Source of the DNA: Saccharum officinarum
Taxonomy: Eukaryota; Streptophyta; Magnoliopsida; Poales; Poaceae
Length of the DNA: 64,000 nt
Reading direction: 5' to 3'
Assembly: GCA_020631735.1 (NCBI GenBank)
Contig: CM036159.1
Location: 15,043,511-15,107,510, forward strand
A program made the position numbers and the translations under genes. Positions within the stretch are counted from its first letter, which is position 1; the number at the start of each line of letters is the position of its first letter. The notes under the pieces are model-generated. The model saw only the letters and a list, made by a program, of their open reading frames with translations, searched no databases and was not told where the DNA came from. Positions 35,431-46,673 of the stretch are shown here, piece after piece.

Positions 35431-36088
35431 GTTGTTGAAAGCCCGAGTTTGGTTTTGATAATTAATGATACCAAGTTGCTAATGCCATGTGTTAAGTGTT
35501 TTGAGTTAGGCATAAGCAACACATGTGATGAAGGTGTATGTGGCAAGGAGTGGTGGCCACAAGATCACAAAGAGATGGTGCATAGACATGAAATGATGAT
35601 CATGGTGGAGATGCACATAATATGATGGACATGATGATCAAGTGGAAGAGAAGAATCTAAGAGCGCAAGGCAAAGGTATAACTATAGGGTTTTTCCTTTT
35701 GCCGGTCTAAGATGAGTAGAGAAGTGATTGACTGGGTTTAGGATACATAGCCGACTATCAAGAGGGGCAATCACGGTTAGCTCGGGAATCAAGTGCCACT
35801 AGATCATTGTCTTGAGCATATGCATTAGGATCTAGTAGAAAGCTAACATAATACCTTGAAAAATATTTGTGAAATGCTAATACACATGAACATGGTGGTG
35901 TACACTTGGTGGTGTTAGCACATTTGCGAAGGCGGCGGAGTTTGAGCGGTAGAGAGGGGTTTGAGTTTCTCTCTCCCTCCCGCCGAGCTTGTGAGGCGGG
36001 ATTCGGTGCTTTTGGGGAAGTGAAACACCTATTTTCTGCTGCGCCAGAAGTCAGAAAAGAAACGGAGGCGAACGGCGGTCAGTGTGGT

Positions 36089-36564
36089 GACCGGACACTG
36101 CACCGGACGCGGTCGCGGTTTGACCGGACACGTCCGGTCAGTTCTCAGCAGTTGTTAGGCATGCAGGTGTTAGGGTTTGTGACCGGACGCTGGTCTGGCC
36201 TGACTAGCATGTCCGGTCAGTTCACCTGTGCGCAGAAGGAGAGCGCGCGACCGGCACGTCCGGTCCCTCATGGAACCGGAGCGTCCGGTCAGGCATCTAG
36301 AGGGGCAGAGAGCAGCGGAGTGCTGATCGAACGCGCGGCGCGTCTGGTCACGTGCGATCGGACGCGTCCGGTCGTGGTGGGAGCTTACTGGACTCCGACC
36401 GGACGCCAGGTTTAGCGCGTCCGGTCAATCGCTAGAGCGCGTCCGGTCACAGCAACGGTAACTTCTAACGCGCACTGTTCACGCTTGTCCTGTAGTGACC
36501 GGACGCGTCCGGTCACCCTGACCGGAGCGTCCGGTCAGCTCGTTTTGAACTGTGTCGTCCGGTA
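36089..36564. repeat. CpG-rich palindrome cluster of solo LTR B
   Basis: About ten full or half copies of the GACCGGACGCGTCCGGTC family are present. Many carry C-to-T or G-to-A changes such as GACACGTCCGGTC and GCATGTCCGGTC. The conserved neighbour GGGAGCTTACTGGACTC lies inside the block, and TATAAATA follows at 36589. Confidence 0.8.
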
Positions 36565-36588
36565 ACGGCTAGCTGCGTACCCCTTCGC

Positions 36589-36596
36589 TATAAATA
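36589..36596 (+). promoter_or_regulatory. TATA box of copia solo LTR B
   Basis: TATAAATA in CGCTATAAATAGAAG follows the palindrome cluster by about 25 bp. Confidence 0.75.
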
Positions 36597-38438
36597 GAAG
36601 TTGGCCAGGGTTTGAGGGTAACTCTTGCACATTTTGAGACCTAGAGACATCCTTTGAGCTAGAGAACAACCCATCCACTCATCTCTTTGCATAGTTGCAC
36701 ATCTTGAGTGAGATTGAGTGAGATTCAAGTGCATTACTTGAGAGTTGCATTCTAGAGGCACTTGATCTTCGAGTTGCTGCGGATTTCTTGTTACTCTTCC
36801 GTGTTTCCCGACACGGTAGATGGCTTGGAGCAGCGGAGGTGATTGAGCTCGCAATTGGAGATTGTTAGAGCCCTCACCAAGTGTTGTAAGGGGTTCTTGA
36901 TCCTTCCCCGTGGGAGTTCGCGAATTGGATACTCTAGTGGAGCTCGTGGCTTGGAGGATCCCCATCTTGTGTGCGGTTGTGCGGCGCCCGCCGAGGGCTC
37001 GACTCTTGATAGTCGATTAGCTCGTGAACCGACAAGTGGGTGTATCGCCACAACGGGGAGTAGCTTGCCGGGAAGCAAGTGAACTTCGGGATAAATTCTT
37101 GTGTCATTCTCTTCCCGAGGATTTCTCTTGTATGATTGATTGATTGGTACTTCTCATCTCTACACGGTGGTATAATCACTCGAAGCTCTTCTCTCATATT
37201 ACTTCTTGTTTCTAGCTTATAGTTGTTGTTGTGTTTAGTGGATAGCCTTGTACTAGACTTATGTAGGTGGCTTGCTTTTTCAGTTAGAGCTAGTGCTTTT
37301 GCTTCGCCACCTTTCGTACTAACTTGTGGTTAAGTAATTCTTGTAGAAGTTTTAATTAGGCTATTCACCCCCCTCTAGCCTATTTAGACCTTACAGTTGT
37401 TGGCCCTCGCATCATGGAGTTTTTATTAGTACTAGTCATGTACCCATGTCGGGTAAGCCTTACTTTGGCTATTCCATTACGAGAACGTCTAACCTCGCAC
37501 TAGGAGTGGAGAGATGGCGAGAGTAGAGTGTACCCTCAGGGCTAGAATTGAGCTGGGTTCGAGGAGTACTGTACTCTCGGGTGGCGATGGACACGTTCTG
37601 GTTTTGGGTTACTCAGGTAAGAGTTGATATATGCAAGATTCGGTTCTACATATGTCGTATGGTTAGAAAGCCCCAGCTGGGTAAATGAAGCGGTTCGAAT
37701 CATCATTGCTCCACGAGAAAGGAGTCTTGGCCTTGCACCAACATCGTAGTTAAGAACTGGAATTGAAAGAGAATGAGAAAGATCTTTATGAGAATTACTT
37801 TGATCCAGATTAGGATCACTTAGAATTGGTTAAGGAACCATCAATGGTAAAAGTAAAATATTGAAGGTAAGGACTTACTTTAGTAAGCTTTTCTGCAAAA
37901 GAAATTTTGATTCTTGAATATCCATACCTTGATTCCCTAAAGCTAGCATGCCCTTGGAGTCTTTTTCTTAGTCGGGTAAGTCTTGTTGAGTACTCTCGTA
38001 CTCAGGGTTTGTTAAACCCCTTGTTGTAGGTGCAGTTCATGAACAAGTCTGCTTTGAGCCTTGTTGCATGACCATTGTGGCCGAAAAAAGTGACGACGAG
38101 TAGACTATGTGGCCTCTGGGCAAGGTACTTCGTTTGTGTGTTTGTAATAAAGTTACTACTGATACTTCCCTACTACCAGTTTGTAATAATGCTACTTAAG
38201 GTTTGAAATTTGGAAACTGTGGTTTGTATACTTAAGTTATTGTAAGACTTCCGCTATTTTACTCTGATGGTATTTTGAATAAACTATTGTAATATTGCAA
38301 TACTCCTGTGATTGGATCCTGTTCGAAGGATAGCAGGCCTTTTAAGTTATGAGAAACATAAGTACGGCTGTCAGAGGTCATTATGATGATGATAGGTACA
38401 TGTGGGCCATCATAATTAGGAGGTTCTGTGACACATGA

Positions 38439-39661
38439 TCAACGTGGTTAGCCAAGATGAAGACCCACCCGCTGGCGACGAGACCGATCAACAGCGATAA
38501 GAGCGACAACAGCGCAATGCCGACCGAACTCAATGTCGCATAGATGAAGATGCACACCTAGCACAACAGCAGGCAGACCGCGACCAGCAAGAAGCTGACG
38601 CTGCAGCTAGGCGTAACCGATTGCAAGGGCGCAACCTCAATGATGCTTTCGACATGGTGAGAAATAAACCAATATTCAAAACCCCAAGCACCAACGTGGC
38701 TGTCGCCATTGAAAGCCTGAAGCGGTTACCAAATACCCCGGAAATCCAAAACATCCGAGAGGATTTGCAGGCTTATCTCCAGGCGGCCATGGTTCAGACC
38801 AATGAATGTGACGTGGGCCCATCGGCGTCTAGCGCGACTAGCAGGAGCCGCCAGCACTCTAGTCGACCTTTCAGGTCTGGTCAACGTGGCTTACGCACAC
38901 CCGCCGGCCCAGACCACCACGTAGGCAACGATAATCGCAGAAACAACATAGCTCCTGGTGTTAATCCAGGAGCTGACGGAGGCAATGACGACAATCGTGG
39001 AAATCCTTCACGCAATGATAATCGCTAGCTCGACCACCACCGCAATAAAAACGACGACCGGCGCAGCGACAACCGGCGTAATGACCACCGGGACCACCGT
39101 CGTCAGGGACAACAGTACAGTGACGAACAAGATCCGCCATGATGGCAATCACGATCTCCGTCGCGACCTTAACAACCGTGGCCTACGTCCTCGCATTGAA
39201 CAGAGAGCTCGAGACCGTGCGTCCCATGAAACCAGCCGTCGCATGGAGTACGATATGGTCCACGGTCCCCCGGGCCCCAAGCAATTCACCAACCACCTAC
39301 GACAAGTCGTCTGGCCTAGAGGTTTTAAGCTTGAAAAGCTTAACCATTACGACGGCAAGGTCAATCCCGAGCTATGGGTCTAACTTTACGAGACCGCCTG
39401 CAGATCTGCTATGGGCGATGAGCACGTCATGGCCAATTACTTTCCCGTGGTGGTCGGCCTAGTGGGGCACCAATGGCTTGTCAGTCTCCCAGAGAATTAC
39501 TTCGACTCCTATGCAATCTTCACCGACAACTGCCATCTTCATCAACAATCATGGTTTACTGATTCCTTATCCATACGGAACACTAGCGCATGCTCGACTA
39601 ATATTTCAAGGTGATGTGAAGACGAACCTCGCAAGTTGAAGAAGACTAAGACAGTGTGTCG
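38439..39661 (+). pseudogene. gypsy gag, second part (multiply broken)
   Basis: This resumes the frame interrupted at 29689. A stop soon after splits it, then a frame beginning at about 38504 carries LNDAFDMVRNKPIFKTPSTNVAVAIESLKRLP and an Asn/Arg/Asp-rich stretch (about 38900-39130). Later frames contain PPGPKQFTNHLRQVVWP, FKLEKLNHYDGKVNPE and DEHVMANYFPVVVGLVGHQWLVSLPEN. These resemble the capsid part of RIRE2/Tat-type gag (the usual pattern is MANYFPV...WL..LP). Frame changes fall near 39010, 39140 and 39380. The coding sequence stops short of any zinc knuckle or protease, and the 3' LTR follows. Confidence 0.7.
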
Positions 39662-39693
39662 ATACAGAATACATAGTGCTCGGGGACTAGTTG

Positions 39694-40195
39694 TGGGGGT
39701 ATAAACCCCTATACCCTTACGGCTAGACATGGGCAGGCCCAGGCCAGACGGTCCGGCCCATTACATGACGACGCGCGATCTAGATCATCAGGATGGAGTC
39801 TCGCGCAAGGCATCAAACCAGACTTGGGAATCAAGCAAGGTCTTGGTCGGTTAGATTAGGAATCCTTATTCGGCTCTGTATGGCAATTGCAACCGGCTAA
39901 GATTAGTTTCCAGATCTGTAACCCTGCCTCCGGGACTATATAAGGAGGGTAGGGGACCCCCCTAAAAACATTAAAACATACTCTAGGATAATCTAGCTTG
40001 TAATACATTGTTCGAGACAGCAATAACAAAACAGAGCAGGACGTAAGGTATTACGCCCACACGGCGGCCTGAACCTGGGTAAACCCGCGTGTTGTTCTGC
40101 ATCACCATCTCGTTCGTGGCCTGCACACCTGTCTGCCGACAATCTACTACCTTGGACATACCCCTTGGTAGACTGCCGACCAGGTTTTATCAACA
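39694..40195 (+). repeat. gypsy element 3' LTR
   Basis: This 502-bp partner of 28454-28956 has TATATAA at 39937-39943. It is preceded by a GTGCTCGGGGACTAGTTG stretch, the likely PPT, and followed by the GCTAC duplication. Confidence 0.9.
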
Positions 40196-40784
40196 GCTAC
40201 ATAGTGAACATGGTATGGTTTAGTACAAAGTTTTTACTATGATTTTTCAAAGATTGAGCTGAAATAAAAAAAGAAAAAGATAAAAAATTTGTACTAAAGC
40301 ATACTATATTATATATTCACTGTGTAGCTCTACTCATGTGGAGTCCAACAAAATTAGATTTTCCATTTTATGAATTTTCTGTGATTTACTATGATTTTTC
40401 AAAGATTCAGTCGAAATAAATCTGCACGGTCACTGTATCAAACACGTGGTTACTGTAGCAAACCACCGGACAATACAATCGAGAGACTAAATCTGTGCGA
40501 TTTTAAAAGTTGAGGGACTTATTTATCCGATTTTAAAGTTGAGGGATCAAGAGCGGACTTTCACGATAGCTGGCGAGCAAACTTTTTCCTCCCAGATTTC
40601 ACACTGCGTTGGTTAGCCAACATATTGGGCTTGGGGTTCAACAGCCCCATGAAGAGCGAGAGAGCACAATTCCTTCCGGGATCCCAGAAGATACGGCCTT
40701 CCACGGGTAGCAGCCGTCACGCACCGGTGTCAGCGCCGCCGCCGGCGGGAACACCCCTGATCTCGACGGCAGAGCGAGAGAGCG

Positions 40785-40939
40785 ATGGCGCTGACCAACT
40801 TCATCGTTACGGTGGCCGTGGTCGGCGCGGGGGTGCTCCTCTTCACCACCGACATCCGCAGGTCTGGCGCCCTCTTCCGCCGCAACGCGCGCCAGCTCCG
40901 GCAGTGGCTCGAGGAGGACACGGCCTCCGCCGCGTCCAA
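40785..40939 (+). CDS. small one-helix membrane protein, first coding exon only
   Basis: ATG at 40785 opens MALTNFIVTVAVVGAGVLLF, a hydrophobic helix (about residues 4-20) suited to a membrane anchor or signal anchor. A basic, amphipathic stretch follows (RRSGALFRRNARQLRQWLEE), ending in Ala/Ser. A good donor (AA|GTAAGT) follows at 40940, giving 51 codons plus two bases. It resembles a family of small (about 80-residue) plant proteins of unknown function with this N-terminal layout; that link is from memory and cannot be confirmed here. A GC-rich leader with repeated GAGAGCGAGAGAGC-like sequence precedes it. No later exon is visible before the Ns at 41765, and a copia element follows, so the gene is either intact with a very long intron or disrupted. 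Confidence 0.65.
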
Positions 40940-41338
40940 GTAAGTTGCTTGTGGTGCCGTGCGCCGGCCCCATCCCTCCTTCTTGCTTGGCGCTGTTCTT
41001 ACCGTGTTATTTAGATGGAATGAGAGGTGAATGAGAGGTTAACTTGCTCCGGATTCTATGAACGGTCGAGATATCTGTTTAGGTTTAGGGGTCGTTCCGG
41101 AATCGAGTTACTCAGATGGCAACAGTAGAGAGATAAAGAGCGATTTGAATTTATTCGTCCTATTGGACGATCGAAAATTTCGAATGGCTGTTCTGAGTGG
41201 TGGATTATAGTGTGATTGTTTCTCATTCGCTAGGCAATTATGCGAAGGTTATTTAAGTGGTGGATCATTGGAGAATCTGTTTGGTCTATTGGAAGCATAT
41301 CACGTCTCACTGTTGGGTTTTAGATGTATAACAGCTTA

Positions 41339-41466
41339 GGTCTTGTTTGGATACGCATGTATTCATCTTAATTCACGTGTGTTGAAGTGGATTGGAGTGG
41401 AATTGAACTAAATTCTATTCCAACACATGTGGATTGAGGTGGATACACATGCATCCAAACAAGGCC
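41339..41466. mobile_element. Tourist-type MITE in the putative intron
   Basis: This 128-bp element has inverted ends: GGTCTTGTTTGGATACGCAT on the left, and the right reverse complement GGCCTTGTTTGGATGCATGT. TTA flanks it on both sides (41336-41338, 41467-41469), the PIF/Harbinger pattern. Confidence 0.9.
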
Positions 41467-41764
41467 TTAGAATTCTGATCCGTGCGTTTTAGCAAAATTG
41501 CGCATCAGAAGATTTGATGTGGGGAGTCTTTTCATAATCTGCAGAGTTTATTTGTTGTCCGATGCCAAAGATTTTTCCCTATCAAATTCATGGGATGATT
41601 TTTGCAATTTCATCATATTTGTGATTCTGCAGTATTTTAACAATACTAAGCTATTGGTCCTTCATTTGGTGAGACATGTTTTTGGCCACTTGCATCCAAA
41701 TAGCGGTAGCCGTCCAGTTAAACAAGTAGCTCGAATTACACCACAGATATGATGGGTATTGGTT

Positions 41765-41864
41765 NNNNNNNNNNNNNNNNNNNNNNNNNNNNNNNNNNNN
41801 NNNNNNNNNNNNNNNNNNNNNNNNNNNNNNNNNNNNNNNNNNNNNNNNNNNNNNNNNNNNNNNN
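41765..41864. other. assembly gap of 100 Ns
   Basis: A run of exactly 100 N is probably a placeholder of unknown true length. It hides the 3' end of copia element 2, including RNase H and the 3' LTR, and its left junction with the small-protein gene. Confidence 0.95.
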
Positions 41865-44417
41865 TCTATATAGCTTTTGAATCCACCATGTTGCCACTTT
41901 TGTCACTATCCAAACTTCCACTTGTGCCCATTGGGGTTGTAATACTCTTTGCATCTTCCATGCCAAACTTCTTGAGCATATCTTTGATGTACTTGGTTTG
42001 GCTTACAAATGTTCCTTCCTTCATTTGTTTGATTTGAAGTCCAAGAAAGAAACTAAGTTCTCCAATCATTGACATTTCAAATTCCTTTGCCATCATTTTC
42101 CCAAACTCATCACAATAATCTTGATGATATCATCAACATATATTTGCAACACAAACAAGTCTTTCTCAATCTTCTTGGTGAAGAGAGTAGTATCCACTTT
42201 GCCCATGACAAATCCTTTGGATAGCAAGAAGTCCCTCAATCTTTCATACCATGCTCTAGGTGCTTGCTTCAATCCATATAAAGCTTTTCTCAACTTGTAT
42301 ACATGATTGGGTTTCTTGTCATCTTCAAAACCGGGAGGTTGCTCCACATACACCTCTTCTTGGATGTACCCATTGAGAAATGCACTCTTCACATCCATTT
42401 GATATAGCTTGATATTGTGAGCACAAGCATAGGCAAGTAAGATTCTAATTGCTTCCAATCTTACAACCGGGGCATAAGTTTCACCAAAGTCAAGACCCTC
42501 TATTTGTGTGTAACCTTGAGCCACTAGTCTTGCTTTGTTCCTTACTACTATTCCATCTTGATCTTGCTTGTTGCGAAAGACACATCTTGTTCCAATGACA
42601 TTATGATCCTTAGGCCTCTCAACTAATTCCCATACTTCATTTCTCTTGAAGTTGTTGAGCTCTTCATGCATTGCATTTACCCAATCCGGATCTCTCAATG
42701 CTCTATCAATGTCTTTGGGTTCTTCCATTGACATAAAAGAAGAGTGAGCACAAAATGATGCCAATCTTGATCTAGTTTGAACTCCTCTTTGTATGTCACC
42801 AATGATGGAATCCAATGGATGGTCTCTTGCAATGTTAGTTAGTTGAAGCACTTGGACTTGATTGCTTGGATGTTGATGTTGATCATAAGTTGGAGATGAT
42901 GAACTAGCCACTTGTTGATCTTGTTGCACTTGAGATGATGTACTAGCTTGATTTTGCATTAGAGAACCACTAGCTTGTGTAATTGGACTTTGGAGCACTT
43001 GATCTTTGTCGTCATCCACATCAATCACTTGCTTTGGCCTAATATCACCAATATCCATTTCCTTCATAGCATTAGTCAATTGAGTTCCTCTCACATCATC
43101 CAAGTTATCTTCTTCATCTTGAGAGCCATTAGTTTCATCAAACTCAACATCATGCACTTCTTCAAGTTGACCACTAACCAAATTCCAAACTCTATAAGCT
43201 TTGCTAGTAGTTGAGTAACCAAGTAAGAATCCTTCATCACATTTCTTCTCAAACTTGCTCAATCTAGTGCCCTTCTTTAAGATGTAGCATTTGCAACCAA
43301 ATACCCGAAAGTATGCAATGTTGGGCTTTCTTCCATTTAAAATCTCATATGGTGTCTTCTCTAGGAACTTGTGGCAATAGAGACGGTTGCTATAAAAGCA
43401 AGCCGTGTTGATTGCTTTGGCCCAAAATGAATGACTCACATTATACTCATTCAACATTGATCTTGCCATATCAATTAAGGTTCTATTCTTCCTCTCAACT
43501 AGGCCATTTGATTGAGGTGTATACTTGGCCGAGAATTGATGTTTGATTCCAAGCTTATCACATAGCTCATCAACTCTTGTGTTTCTAAACTCACTTCCAT
43601 TGTCACTTCTCACTTTCTTGATTGTGGTTTCAAACTCATTTTGCACTCTCTTGATAAACTTCTTGAATATGTCAAATACATCACTTTTGTCCACAAGAAA
43701 GAATACCCATGTATATCTAGTGAAATCATCCACAATCACAAAGCCATACTTGTTGCCACCAATGCTTGTGTATGTAGTTGGCCCAAATAGATCCATGTGC
43801 AACAACTCAAATGCCTTGGAAGTACTCATAATGCTCTTCAATGGATGAGTGTTGCCTACTTGCTTTCCGGCTTGACATGCACTACATAGCTTATCCTTCT
43901 CAAATGTGACATCCTTCAAGCCTCTAACTAAGTCATGCTTCACTAACTTGTTCAATTGTTTCATGCCAACATGACCAAGTCTTCTATGCCATAACCAACC
44001 CATACTTGATTTGGTGAGCAAGCATGTTGAAAGTTGAGTGTCACTAGCATTGAAATCAACCAAGTATAGATTCTCATATCTAAAGCCCTTGAAGATCAAG
44101 TTAGAGCCATCAACACTAACTATCTCCACATCATCAACACCAAATATGCACTTGAAACCGAGATCACACAATTGAGCAACCGAGAGCAAGTTGAAATTGA
44201 GCTTTTCAACTAGTAGCACATTGGAGATGCTATGATCATTTGAGATTGCAATCCTTCCAAGAGCCTTCACATCACCCTTGCTATTGTCACCAAATGTGAT
44301 ACTATCAATGCCACTATCATTTGATTTGAGAGAGTTGAACATTCTTGAATCACCGGTCATATGTTGAGAGCACCCACTATCAAGCACCCAATGCCTTCCT
44401 CCGGCCTTGTAATTTAC
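41865..44417 (-). pseudogene. copia element 2 pol: protease, integrase, reverse transcriptase (3' end missing)
   Basis: The frame opens at about 44417, just after a TGTAG|G acceptor-like sequence. Protease has an intact DSG ([13 protein letters not shown]). Integrase has WHRRLGH and CSAC for the finger, and HMD, RSDNGSE and VERKNRT for the core, with GKKPY-like and [11 protein letters not shown] sequence after it. A variable acidic/Gln-rich linker precedes RT with [35 protein letters not shown] and YVDD. Just past YVDDII the frame is lost: against copia element 3, 17 bases are missing near 42118. The shifted frame then reads [20 protein letters not shown] up to the gap. It is otherwise long and open (more than 750 codons), so the damage may be recent. 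Confidence 0.9.
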
Positions 44418-44465
44418 CTACAAAACAATTTAATATCTTTTAGGTACCCATACTTGCTTGGGTCC

Positions 44466-46621
44466 TTAGAGGTTAGTCACTAAGCTCTTTGGTACCCAAA
44501 TGGCCTTCTTCTTTGGGCCCACAATTGGTGTACCAACAAACCTAGCATGCACACCTTTCTCACCCTTGGTAAGCACATAACAAGAATCAAAAGGAATGTA
44601 ATCCATTTTAGCATGAAACTTGTTGTTGTTCTTGTTCATTTTATTACAATTAATCTCTAGATGCCCAACTTGCTTGCATCTATTGCAATAACGACCATTG
44701 CCCTTCACAAAGCGAGGCTTTGGGGTAGCAAAGGCCGCCTTGCCCTTCTTGGGAGTATAGCCTAATCCTCTTTGTTAAGAGAGAACCTTTGGCTACCCAA
44801 GCATTTTAGCAAGCGGGCATCCCCACCATAGGCATTGCCTAATGCGCGGGTGAGATCATCCACCTCTCTCTTGAGAGTCTTATTCTCAACCACAAGTGAT
44901 GAATCACTAGTAGTAGAGGTAGAGTTGGTTGTGGTGGATGATGATGAGCTACATGAAGTATTAGTTGGACCAACAAATAAGGAATCATCAATAATATCAC
45001 ATGTTAGTCCAATATCACAAGTGACAATCACTTGCTCCTCCTTAGCTTCCTTCATGAACTTCTCCAACTTGAGGTCCTTTTCTTTGATGAGCTCAAGTAG
45101 AGTGGAGTGGGCTTCCTTAAGCCTAGTGTGAGCAACTTCAAGGTCCTCGTGGTATTCCTTTAGACACTCACGAGAGGCCTCTAGCTCATTAAAGGATTTC
45201 CTAAGAGCTTTGAGCTCTTGTTCAATTCCTTTGCACTCCTTACTCTTTTTGAGAGCAACAAGCTCCTCCATCAAGACATCATTTTCATTGCTCTTGGCAA
45301 TGAGCTCTTGTTCCAAGATTTTGTATTTCTTGGTTGCCCTCTTGTAGCCCTTGCTCATTTGATCTATTATGCCTAATAGATCATCCTTGGAGTAGTCCTC
45401 ATCCTCCTCATCATCACTCCTACAATCATCACTAGCACAAGAATCATCATCACTATCATCATGTTTTACCTTGGTAGGCTTGGCCATAAGGCATGTCGAT
45501 GTAGTGTCGAAGATGGATGGCTTGTTGGAGAGGGCGATGTTTGCAATGGCTCGCCGAGTGGTCCTCTCATCATCACTAGAGCTTTCATCATCATCACTAT
45601 CGGAGTTGTCACTATCCCAAGTGACTACATAACCACCACCCTTCTTCTTTTTGTTAAATGTGAAGCTCTTCTTTGCTTTCTTCTCCTTCTTGCCCTTCTT
45701 GTTCTTCTTCAACTTCAATTCTCCATCATGATATCTTTTGTCTTCATAGGGGCACTTTGCCACTACATGATCGGGGCTATTGCAATTGTAGCAAAGCACC
45801 TCCTTTGCCTTCATAAAGTCCCTTCTCTTTCTTACACCATAGCCTCTCTTCTTCATGAATCGACCCATCTTTTGCACTAGAAGGGCCATGATCTCATCAT
45901 CAAATGGATCATCATCATCATCAACCTTGCTCTTGCCCTTGGAAGAAGAAGCCTTGAATGCGGTGGTCTTCTCTTGCTTGACCTTAATCTCCTTCTTCTC
46001 ATCTTCATCTTCATCATCATCATATTGAGCATCGGTCATGACATCTCCAAGCACTTGGTTTGGAGTCACCTTGTCCAAACCCTCTCTTTGGATCATCTTC
46101 CTCAAGATAGCAAACTTCTTAGGTAAGTTCATCAAGAACTTATGTGAGAAGTCCTTGTCCTTGACATCTTCTCCTAGGCTCTTGAGATCGTTGACAATAA
46201 CTTGTAGCCTATAGAACATCTCCGGTATGGACTCATCATCCTTCATCTTGAAGCTTGCAAACTTATCCTTGAGCATATAGAGCTTGGCACTCTTTACCGT
46301 TGAAGTGCCCTCATATGTTTCCTCTAATCTTGTCCACACTTCACTTGCCATCTCAAGATCCTTGATTTGCTCAAAGACCTTTGCATCAATCCCATTGTAG
46401 AGAGTATTGAGAGCCATAGTGTTGCATTGGTTGTTGATGCGATCATTGTTGGTGAGGTTGTCGGGATCAATGATAGCATAATCATGGTGTGTCACCTTCC
46501 AAACGTTCTCATGAATAGAGCCAAGATATTGCTTCATCTTTCTTTTCCAATGATCAAAAGATGTGACACCATCAAAGAATGGAGGCTTGCCCCCGACATG
46601 GTTGAACACAACTTGAGCCAT
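44466..46621 (-). pseudogene. copia element 2 gag
   Basis: The frame starts MAQVVFNHVGGKPPFFDGV at 46621 and stays open for 619 codons to 44762. It begins with the UBN2-type capsid region (about residues 20-200, with W, YEG and LPKKF motifs). An acidic stretch, a CCHC knuckle (CYNCNSPDHVVAKC, about residue 275), Lys-rich and Asp/Ser-rich tracts, and a long coiled coil follow (about 420-540). A frame change near 44760 follows. The second finger (CNRCKQVGHLEINC) then lies in the next frame (44708-44466), with the conserved IWVPKSLV ending that in these elements precedes the gag-pol junction. It may still yield most of a capsid protein. Confidence 0.85.
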
Positions 46622-46661
46622 CTTACACCGAGGTTGTTAAGCCTTACAAACGGTGACCACG

Positions 46662-46673
46662 GCTCCGATATCA
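46662..46673 (-). promoter_or_regulatory. primer binding site of copia element 2
   Basis: The minus strand reads TGATATCGGAGC two bases inside the 5' LTR. It resembles the initiator-Met-type PBS TGGTATCAGAGC with two mismatches, and matches the PBS of copia element 3 closely. Confidence 0.8.

Larger units (their letters stand above)
35436..37395 (+). repeat. copia solo LTR B
   Basis: This 1960-bp sequence starts TGAAAGCCCGAG and ends ACCTTACA. The perfect 5-bp duplication GTTGT flanks it (35431-35435, 37396-37400). It has the same architecture as solo LTR A: a palindrome cluster (36089-36564), TATAAATA at 36589-36596 and a C-rich end. The palindromes are more decayed than in A. Confidence 0.93.
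29690..38433 (+). repeat. solo LTR (about 4.3 kb net) of a family related to the LARD
   Basis: It begins TGTAACACCTCGGG and ends TTCTGTGACA. The perfect 5-bp duplication CATGA flanks it (29685-29689, 38434-38438), with no internal domain, PBS or PPT. Removing two nested copia solo LTRs and their duplications leaves about 4305 bp. Relationship to the LARD LTR: the same TGTAACACC start; a GTTGAGTACT...GTACTCAGGGTTT segment near 38000 that is the reverse complement of the segment at about 7310-7370 in the LARD LTR; and a GC-rich block at the same depth. It was presumably left by recombination between the LTRs of a full element. Confidence 0.88.
28454..40195 (+). mobile_element. non-autonomous gypsy retrotransposon with gag remnants only
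   Basis: LTRs 28454-28956 (503 bp) and 39694-40195 (502 bp) begin TGGGG-GTATAAACCCC and end ATC(g/a)ACA. They are flanked by the perfect 5-bp duplication GCTAC (28449-28453, 40196-40200). The PBS region reads TGGCGCGCCAAGTAGGGGG, as in RIRE2/Tat-like gypsy elements of grasses. The interior holds gag-like sequence but no protease, RT or integrase. The gag frame runs almost straight into the 3' LTR. By eye the LTRs differ at about 36 sites (about 7%), so this is much older than the LARD. A 4.3-kb solo LTR (29690-38433) interrupts gag. Confidence 0.88.
28205..40590. mobile_element. fold-back/long-TIR DNA element split by a gypsy insertion
   Basis: Left arm 28205-28453 and right arm about 40325-40590 are inverted copies, with the loop and the gypsy insertion between them. 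Both arms contain AAAGTCCGCT, the CTCAACTTTAAA/GGATAAATAAG block, CTACAGTAACCAC-type sequence, GATTTTTCAAAGAT on one strand, and GGACTCCACATGAGTAGAGC. The arms are about 250-265 bp. The gypsy element sits in the loop beside the left arm. Outer ends read GGAAAAA-like, but I could not settle a target duplication, so the superfamily is open. Confidence 0.7.

Noticed and set aside
40638..40973. Minus-strand 111-codon frame over the small-protein exon
   Set aside because: The + strand frame has a start codon in good context, a membrane helix and a canonical donor. The minus frame is its compositional shadow.
41736..42037. Open frames crossing the Ns
   Set aside because: They consist partly of untranslatable N and join unrelated sides of an assembly gap.
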